A DNA stretch of 64,000 nt. It comes from Liolophura sinensis (Eukaryota; Mollusca; Polyplacophora; Chitonida; Chitonidae). A program made the position numbers and the translations under genes. Shown in pieces: positions 59,701 to 64,000 of the stretch (positions within the stretch are counted from its first letter, which is position 1; every line of letters starts with the position of its first letter). A model generated the notes under the pieces. The model did not search any database and was not told the origin of the DNA. It saw only the letters and a program-made list of their open reading frames with translations. The DNA is taken from the NCBI RefSeq assembly GCF_032854445.1, contig NC_088301.1, positions 53,555,187 to 53,619,186 of the forward strand, given 5' to 3'.

Positions 59701-61698
59701 GTAAACAAATTCCCAAAAAAATATACATGTAATGACATCATAATATAAACTTAGCTCCTTATAACATTAGATTATCAAAACTAATTATTTTTTAAAAAGA
59801 ATTTACATTTAAATGTTTGGTACATAAACTACATGGTTGCAGTGAACTCACCTTCTCTGCCTCAGCTAATATAGGGAGCAGATTATCCAAGTATTTAATC
59901 AACAGATTGGCTTTGATTAGATCTACCTGAGGTGGAATCTGTAAAGGTAGGTAGCCATCCACAGGATACTTGCAGACAAGTTAAGGATAGATATGAAAGG
60001 CTAAAGGAGATATGTGTTAGAAATACTGCCTCATAAGCTCCCCCAAAAAAGCACTGCACCTGAACACCTGTAATTTATTCTGCTATGACCTTCACTGGTA
60101 TAATATTTTACCAGTGTAAAGTTTTTTCCTAATTACATTTAAACTTAAGAAGAATGTCAATCCTTGAAAAGTAAGTTACATAATTAAAAGTGTGTTGGGG
60201 AACATATTTTATCACTCTTCTTTGCTTTGACAGTGTAAAAACAGACGAAGCTACCTACAACTTGTTCTTAATTTTAGCGTCAGTTTGGTAGAATTTTAAA
60301 GCAAAATTACAACAACTGGCTATATCTCACAGCAGCCTGTTAGCATGTGTTAGTATTGATCACATATAGCTGATTGATCATTTGATGTCATCAAAGGATA
60401 TCTAATGGGCGTGGCTCCGAAGTTAGCCCTAACACTCTCTTGCTGTGAGAGGCTAACAGCTGGAAAGTATGCATACCCACGTCCTGTTTTGACATTTTCA
60501 AAGGCCACACCAAGAGAATGCCCATTTCTGAAAGGGGACATGTTGATCATTACAATGACATTCCAAAACATGAAAAAAACTACTGGCAATTTTGTAAGCT
60601 TTACTTTAAAATTAGGGATGACAGCAATCTGGACTTTCTAGCACCCACTGTCTCTAAACTGTATCATACTACAACATTAAATTTAGCTTTAATCAATTTC
60701 AATTTAACATTCATCAAATCTTATAAATAAATGAATATAAAGTTTAGCTGTAGGGGGCACACTCTTGAATGGCAATGTGTATTAGTATCTGTAATATTAC
60801 AATGTTCTTCACATGACGTCTGATATATACTGACTGACTCACCTGTAAAAAGTTATTTTCCCATTATCACAGTCTATAGCACAAGATATCACATCACCAC
60901 ACAGCCAACTCTGAGAAGAAAAAAATAATATCTTTTCAACTTCGTAAAATAGCAACATTAAAAACCAAATTTCCTTTTAAATTGTTACAACTTCATTGTA
61001 GTACAGACTGATTTTATAACTTCTTTATATATACAGTACACGTATGACACTGTGCAATCAAAAACTCTCCTAAACAGATTTAATAACATGTTTTAACACT
61101 AAAATAGTTGGCACTGGCTGCAAGAAGAGCCAAAACCTAAGAGTACCCCTGTAGCATGTACATTTTTTTCTTCCATGCACATTCTTAACCCAATATATTC
61201 CCTAATCTGAAAAAGTTTATTTCAAAACATTTTTCTTGTTTATTTACTTGATTGGTGTTTAATGCTTTACTCAGGCAAACTTGACCTATGCCCCCATGCC
61301 AGCCAGCATGGCAGTAATTTCAAAACAAAGAATGTTTAACAATGTGTGCTTTCTGCCCATTTAAACTGTCAAAGGGAGAAGCCTACCTGCAGATTTGGCA
61401 TCTGGCAGCAACCTGCAGATGGTCATGAGTTTCTCCCAGGTTCTGCCCAGTTTCATCCCACCATGATGCTGGCCATCATCATATAAGTGAAATTTCTGGA
61501 GTACAGGGTAAAACACTCATCAAATAAATAAATAAAAAAGTAAGACTTGAATTATCAGCACACATGTTAGTTCATTCCATGTTCACTCACAAAACTACTG
61601 AAATCCTCACCTCTCCATATTTTCTGGGTTCTTACATTCCATTTTCTCAGTCTGCTGCCATCATAAGCATAAGAATCAACTGTATCACCCACACCCTC
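42255..61698 (-). CDS. RNF123: E3 ubiquitin ligase RNF123/KPC1-like (SPRY ... RING), 5'-truncated by window edge
   Basis: Thirty-one exons, 5' to 3' on minus: 61698-61611, 60910-60843, 60527-60402, 59969-59852, 59541-59413, 59173-59042, 58266-58174, 57330-57257, 57061-56959, 56724-56622, 56306-56245, 55889-55818, 55640-55514, 55181-55080, 54496-54380, 51993-51866, 51172-51083, 50712-50605, 50333-50165, 49897-49823, 48856-48769, 48638-48551, 47957-47867, 47465-47326, 47072-46884, 46440-46365, 45865-45781, 45099-44972, 44571-44480, 43854-43769, 42354-42255. About 1081 codons are present, aligning with human RNF123 from ~residue 160 to the end. The first exons carry the SPRY core (GVGDT.DSYAYDG.R..KWN). 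The middle is helical with FMPEFY and [12 protein letters not shown] blocks. The C-terminus is a C3HC4 RING (CTIC, CGHRSC, C, CFFC) and a 16-residue tail. KPC1 is known to ubiquitinate p27Kip1 in the cytoplasm with KPC2. Two introns are U12-type, and exon 1 here has an apparent one-base frameshift. Confidence 0.95.
44043..44160 (-). repeat. Main SINE, diverged 3' fragment
   Basis: 'atttatttacttggtgttct' tail and 'ggtggaaggaaacc' core in minus orientation, in an RNF123 intron. Confidence 0.65.
44283..44816. repeat. Pair of ~60-bp direct repeats flanking an RNF123 exon
   Basis: 44284-44347 and 44751-44816 share 'tttatgtaaactgtactcaa', 'attagt' and 'gattaagc.at.gagg'. RNF123 exon 44571-44480 lies between them. 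Confidence 0.7.
45239..45392 (-). repeat. Main SINE, 3' two-thirds
   Basis: 'gactggtgtttcacaccgta', 'ggccagcattatggtgggag' and 'gggggaaacccatgaccatc' are present. It lies in an RNF123 intron. Confidence 0.8.
46237..46256. repeat. (TA)n microsatellite, short
   Basis: About 10 TA repeats in an RNF123 intron. Confidence 0.9.
49037..49302 (-). repeat. Main SINE, full length
   Basis: The most complete copy. From left: tail, 'attggtgttttacac', core 'ccagcattatggtgggag', 'cccacgtacaaccagagagg', box B 'cttgaactcacagcgac', box A region 'gcgctagtgcactaacc', ending 'agaggcccc'. On the minus strand this is a ~90-bp tRNA-like head followed by the SINE body. It is in an RNF123 intron. Confidence 0.88.
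49343..49672 (-). repeat. Second SINE family copy, adjacent to the full-length SINE
   Basis: Tail 'taatttatttaactg', 'ctgtggaggaaaccagag' core, and at the right end a box B-like 'gggatcgaacc' (minus GGTTCGATCCC). It lies 40 bases from the preceding SINE in the same orientation. Confidence 0.65.
50721..50750. repeat. (AAAAC)n pentanucleotide microsatellite
   Basis: Five to six repeats immediately beyond the acceptor of RNF123 exon 50712-50605. On the coding strand it is a (GTTTT)n tract that serves as the polypyrimidine-like region upstream of the splice site. Confidence 0.9.
51207..51350 (+). repeat. Main SINE, 5'-truncated, low divergence
   Basis: 'gggaaggtctgccagcagcc' to (AAAT)n, antisense to RNF123, in the intron just upstream of exon 51172-51083. 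Confidence 0.88.
51655..52143 (-). repeat. Two short main-SINE fragments flanking an RNF123 exon
   Basis: 51655-51702 is a tail fragment; 52057-52143 has 'cgggggaaacccacaaccat' and 'gaccttcccac'. The exon 51866-51993 lies between them. Confidence 0.6.
53325..53640. repeat. Degenerate direct repeats with a CATTCAGTTT motif
   Basis: 'cattcagttt' with 'aaactagtcctgggga' occurs at about 53335-53370 and 53452-53495, with weaker versions at about 53575-53620. The spacing is near 120 bases. It lies inside the largest RNF123 intron in the window (51994-54379). Confidence 0.55.
57062..57256 (-). other. RNF123: Second U12-type intron of RNF123, AT-AA (or AT-AG)
   Basis: The donor ATATCCTTTT starts at 57256 after GTT CT. 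A U12 branch-like ACCTTAAT lies about 10 bases before the 3' end. Ending the intron ...GAGTAA gives [16 protein letters not shown], which aligns without gaps to human NVL-FDVLRSVVFFYIK. Ending it at GAG (AT-AG) would also keep frame but inserts one Lys and puts the branch A only ~7 bases from the end. The intron is 195 bases long. Confidence 0.68.
57546..57850. repeat. 33-bp minisatellite, about nine units
   Basis: Unit of the form 'gatatagtgaatgattata' plus 'actgcacacacaga'. Units differ at gtg/gcg/ggg and gcacac/aacac positions in a repeating three-unit pattern. Because 33 is a multiple of three, minus-strand frames stay open and give 11-residue peptide repeats in frames of 114 and 157 codons. 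It lies in the RNF123 intron between exons 58266-58174 and 57330-57257. Confidence 0.92.
58960..58985 (-). repeat. Exact 26-nt echo of the RNF123 SPRY exon core in a later intron
   Basis: These 26 bases are identical to 61651-61676, which encode SYAYDGSR in the SPRY exon. Similarity stops abruptly on both sides. The copy lies between RNF123 exons 59173-59042 and 58266-58174 and has no open frame or splice sites around it. Confidence 0.85.
59970..60401 (-). other. RNF123: U12-type intron of RNF123 with apparent AT-AA ends
   Basis: The minus-strand donor at 60401 reads ATATCCTTTG, a perfect U12 AT-type donor. TCCTTAAC (59987-59980) is a perfect U12 branch site 11-12 bases before the 3' end. 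The protein should read PIRYPV.GY.PLQ; joining AG| to |GTATCCTG gives this exactly, so the intron ends in GCAA. The alternative of placing the boundary one base later gives ends TA-AG. No GT-AG solution keeps frame. Confidence 0.72.
61236..61542. repeat. Two main-SINE fragments in opposite orientation
   Basis: 61236-61318 is a minus-strand tail/core fragment. 61394-61542 is a plus-strand copy from 'ctggcagcaacctgcagatg' to (AAAT)n. The pair lies about 70 bases from the frameshifted SPRY exon. Confidence 0.75.
61611..61698 (-). other. RNF123: SPRY-domain exon of RNF123 with an apparent +1 A
   Basis: The minus-strand frame reads [25 protein letters not shown], in two conserved halves. It then needs KYGE followed by phase 0 to join the next exon ([10 protein letters not shown]). 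The run of four A (61623-61620) gives one base too many, so the frame is lost before the GTGAGG donor. With three A the exon is 87 bases and phase 0. A GTAAGA donor after KWN (exon end 61636, 63 bases, phase 0) keeps frame but drops about eight residues. Confidence 0.75.
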
Positions 61699-64000
61699 CT
61701 AAAATACAAAACATACCACATTGCTCTATGACCACTATGTGTTTAGACATATGTGACTTATAAAATAAAAGATTCTATTTCTACTGCGCTAAAATTATTG
61801 CAATAGTGTTGATTTATATGCCTTATTTATAATCAACATTTTCTTCCAGGGGAGGGAATTTTATATGTTTTTTTAAATTTTGTTGACTTACACATTTCAA
61901 TACCTGAGAACATATGCTTAATGACCTAAAGTTTCACCCTGGGACTGGGAAAGAGTATCCTAAGATTCACTGCGTTGGTTGTTGTTGTTGTTACTGACCG
62001 TGCCATGGAGAGAGCATCAGGGGTGGTCAGGGGATTGTACTGACAGTACAAGAATGTAATAAACGAGCAGTTAGTCTATGCTCCTACCACCAACAGTTTC
62101 ATGTTTTCTTCAGTTTAATCATAGTAATTTTAGTGCCCTGCACTTCAGCAACAGATTGGGTTGTTCTATTATCCTTATTTTGTGATAAATAGAAATGTGG
62201 GAGAAAACTCTGTGAAGATTAAACATGACTACCCAGTACCTTTACACATGTGGAGTGTCATGTCAAATATTCGTTTTTAAACTGCAGGGCTCTCTGTATA
62301 CAAAGATGCAGCAGAATTTAACATACGCAGATCACTCCATACTTGCAAACTATAGGCCCACCAGCAGACAAGATGAAAATTTGAAAATGCGATCAAGCGA
62401 CACCTACACACATGCGTTTGTGCCTCTGCAGCTAATCATTTGATTCTGGTGTAATTTGAAAGACTGTTCACTTCTGCCCATATTTCGTAAACATGATTAC
62501 ATTATTTACTTAATATTTAATCAAGTCCCCTCAGATGAAATTTTAGTCATACCGACTGGTTTTATCTACAGGTGGATACAAGCCACTTACAAACACAGAA
62601 CATGACATTTCCATGTGTCTACCCATCTATCACATGATTTTTGCTGGCGAAAGGCAAAACAATATTATCTGTCATTGGTGACAGGTAAATGACGTCTGGG
62701 CAAAACTGTATAGAGGAAATCATAAAACATTTTAGTTATAAAGCCAGTGATGGGGCTGTGTGAACTCCTAATGTGATAACTACTCAAACAGATCGTGTCC
62801 CCCGATATGCCAGACTCGCACACTGTTAAATGGACGTCCTCGATATAAAAACGCTAGAAAAGGAGCTCTTCTGAGAGGGCAGTTCCCACTGTAGAGAAAC
62901 AAAATTGTGTGTAGACTGACAAACTAAATTGGAATTACATTGACACAGGAAGATGATGACAGCTATTTCTCAGTGAAATTCGATTTTAGCTAAAATACAT
63001 TTGTACACATATTCATTGCATAATGAGGGCTCTCAGCAGACAAACTGTTTCACCAGATAACAGTGTGCGGCGACTTCCACGTAGGCCTAAACCGAATAAT
63101 CTGTTTGTCTACAGTGTACATTGTGCCAGGGGTTCATAGACGTCAAGCTGGCCCCACAGTTCATACTGCAAACTTATAATCAGCGCACATTGCCGTTATT
63201 GTTACATGTATTTCAGATACTGGTCCCAGTGAAGTGTGAAGACCTGCCCAGAAAGCTTACAACCTAGAGCATAAGCCTGATCGACTGAAATTCACAACTG
63301 GTCTTGACATTACTTTTAAAAAATTTCCATAGTCATGAATGAAGAAGAATGGTCATGCGTTAATGGCTTATGGAATATTTGGTTGTCACTCTCAGTCTGT
63401 AAAAGGACGTCAAAAATCAAAGCTAGAAGAAAAAAATATTTGAGAAAATCAAAAATCATACAACACCCTAACATGAACATGTATATCAGAAACTAATCTG
63501 AACAGTTCATCTAGATGAATGTTTTGTGCATTATGTAAATTCTCTTGAAATATGATCCTTACTTGTCAAAATAAACAAAGATTTCAATCAACAAAAGCAG
63601 TTGAAAACAAAGTCAGTTTTGACTTATTGACAGGGTACAAATCACATGCAATTTACTGCAAAAATCAGCTACCGGTAATGAGAACATTAAGATACCGACA
63701 AATAGTAATTTACCCCATGGAGTATCAATTTTAATGATCCTTTAAATGGAGAGGCTACATAGGCTTACATAGAGGTTAGATACACTACTACTTTACGTAT
63801 CACAAATTGTCACTTTTTCCACGAGGAACAAAGCTGGATCTCAACGGCCCTGAACAAGCTGGTCCTCCATGTTCAGTACTTGAACAAAAAACAACGCTTT
63901 TAATCGATGTCACTGGTATTCGTTTATATCTCGAAAAGAAGGTTTTAATTTCACTGCTATAAGCCATTTATCAAACTTCAGACTCCTTAAACCAAAATCT
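61699..64000. other. Start of a large RNF123 intron; no further exon seen
   Basis: The exon preceding 61698 should encode the first half of the SPRY domain (in human, a GTIRSTTC...IGWC stretch). No reading frame on the minus strand here matches it, so it presumably lies beyond 64000. The only notable motif is a short (TTG)n run near 61978-61995. Otherwise this is unique AT-rich sequence. Confidence 0.5.

Noticed and set aside
62760-62900. Possible upstream RNF123 exon behind a TTTCTCTACAG acceptor
   Set aside because: The translation has no SPRY similarity and stops soon; the missing SPRY half was not found anywhere up to 64000.

Overview
The window is nuclear DNA of an animal. It is AT-rich, with long GT-AG introns, no operons, and many short interspersed repeats and (TA)n microsatellites. 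The genes are close to their human counterparts. The dominant repeat is a tRNA-headed SINE with a 'cctcccaccataatgctggc' core and a 'caaataaataaa' tail, which I recall (unchecked) from molluscs and other lophotrochozoans. A marine lophotrochozoan such as a mollusc or brachiopod is my best guess; the species cannot be fixed from this sequence.

Four protein-coding genes can be read exon by exon. (1) 324-6075, +: the 3' part of a nucleostemin-family GTPase (GNL3/GNL3L), whose 5' exons lie left of the window. (2) 12963-24217, +: a complete p38 MAP kinase with 12 coding exons and 355 codons. (3) 29919-36734, +: a complete GDP-mannose pyrophosphorylase beta (GMPPB) with 9 coding exons and 360 codons. 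(4) 61698-42255, -: an RNF123/KPC1-type ubiquitin ligase. It has 31 exons in the window, from mid-SPRY domain to the C-terminal RING; the first exons lie right of the window. GMPPB and RNF123 are tail to tail, as I recall them in human 3p21.31.

Between and inside the genes are about 25 copies or fragments of two tRNA-headed SINE families, a composite SINE plus ~165 bp unit present twice, two MITE-like inverted-repeat families, tRNA-like fragments, (TA)n tracts and a 33-bp minisatellite with a trimeric higher-order pattern. I found no convincing extra genes, functional tRNAs or rRNA, or bacterial-type features.

The most interesting observations concern splicing. Three introns carry strong U12 (minor spliceosome) signals. 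The p38 one has GT-AG ends. The two in RNF123 have perfect ATATCCTTT donors and U12 branch sites, but the reading frame and alignment to the human protein place their 3' ends at AA rather than AC or AG. In addition, the first RNF123 exon seen has an apparent one-base insertion in an A run. It breaks the SPRY frame at the expected donor, yet an in-frame GTAAGA donor upstream would bypass it, and a 26-nt copy of the same exon core lies in a later intron. Human protein comparisons are from memory; no searches were run.
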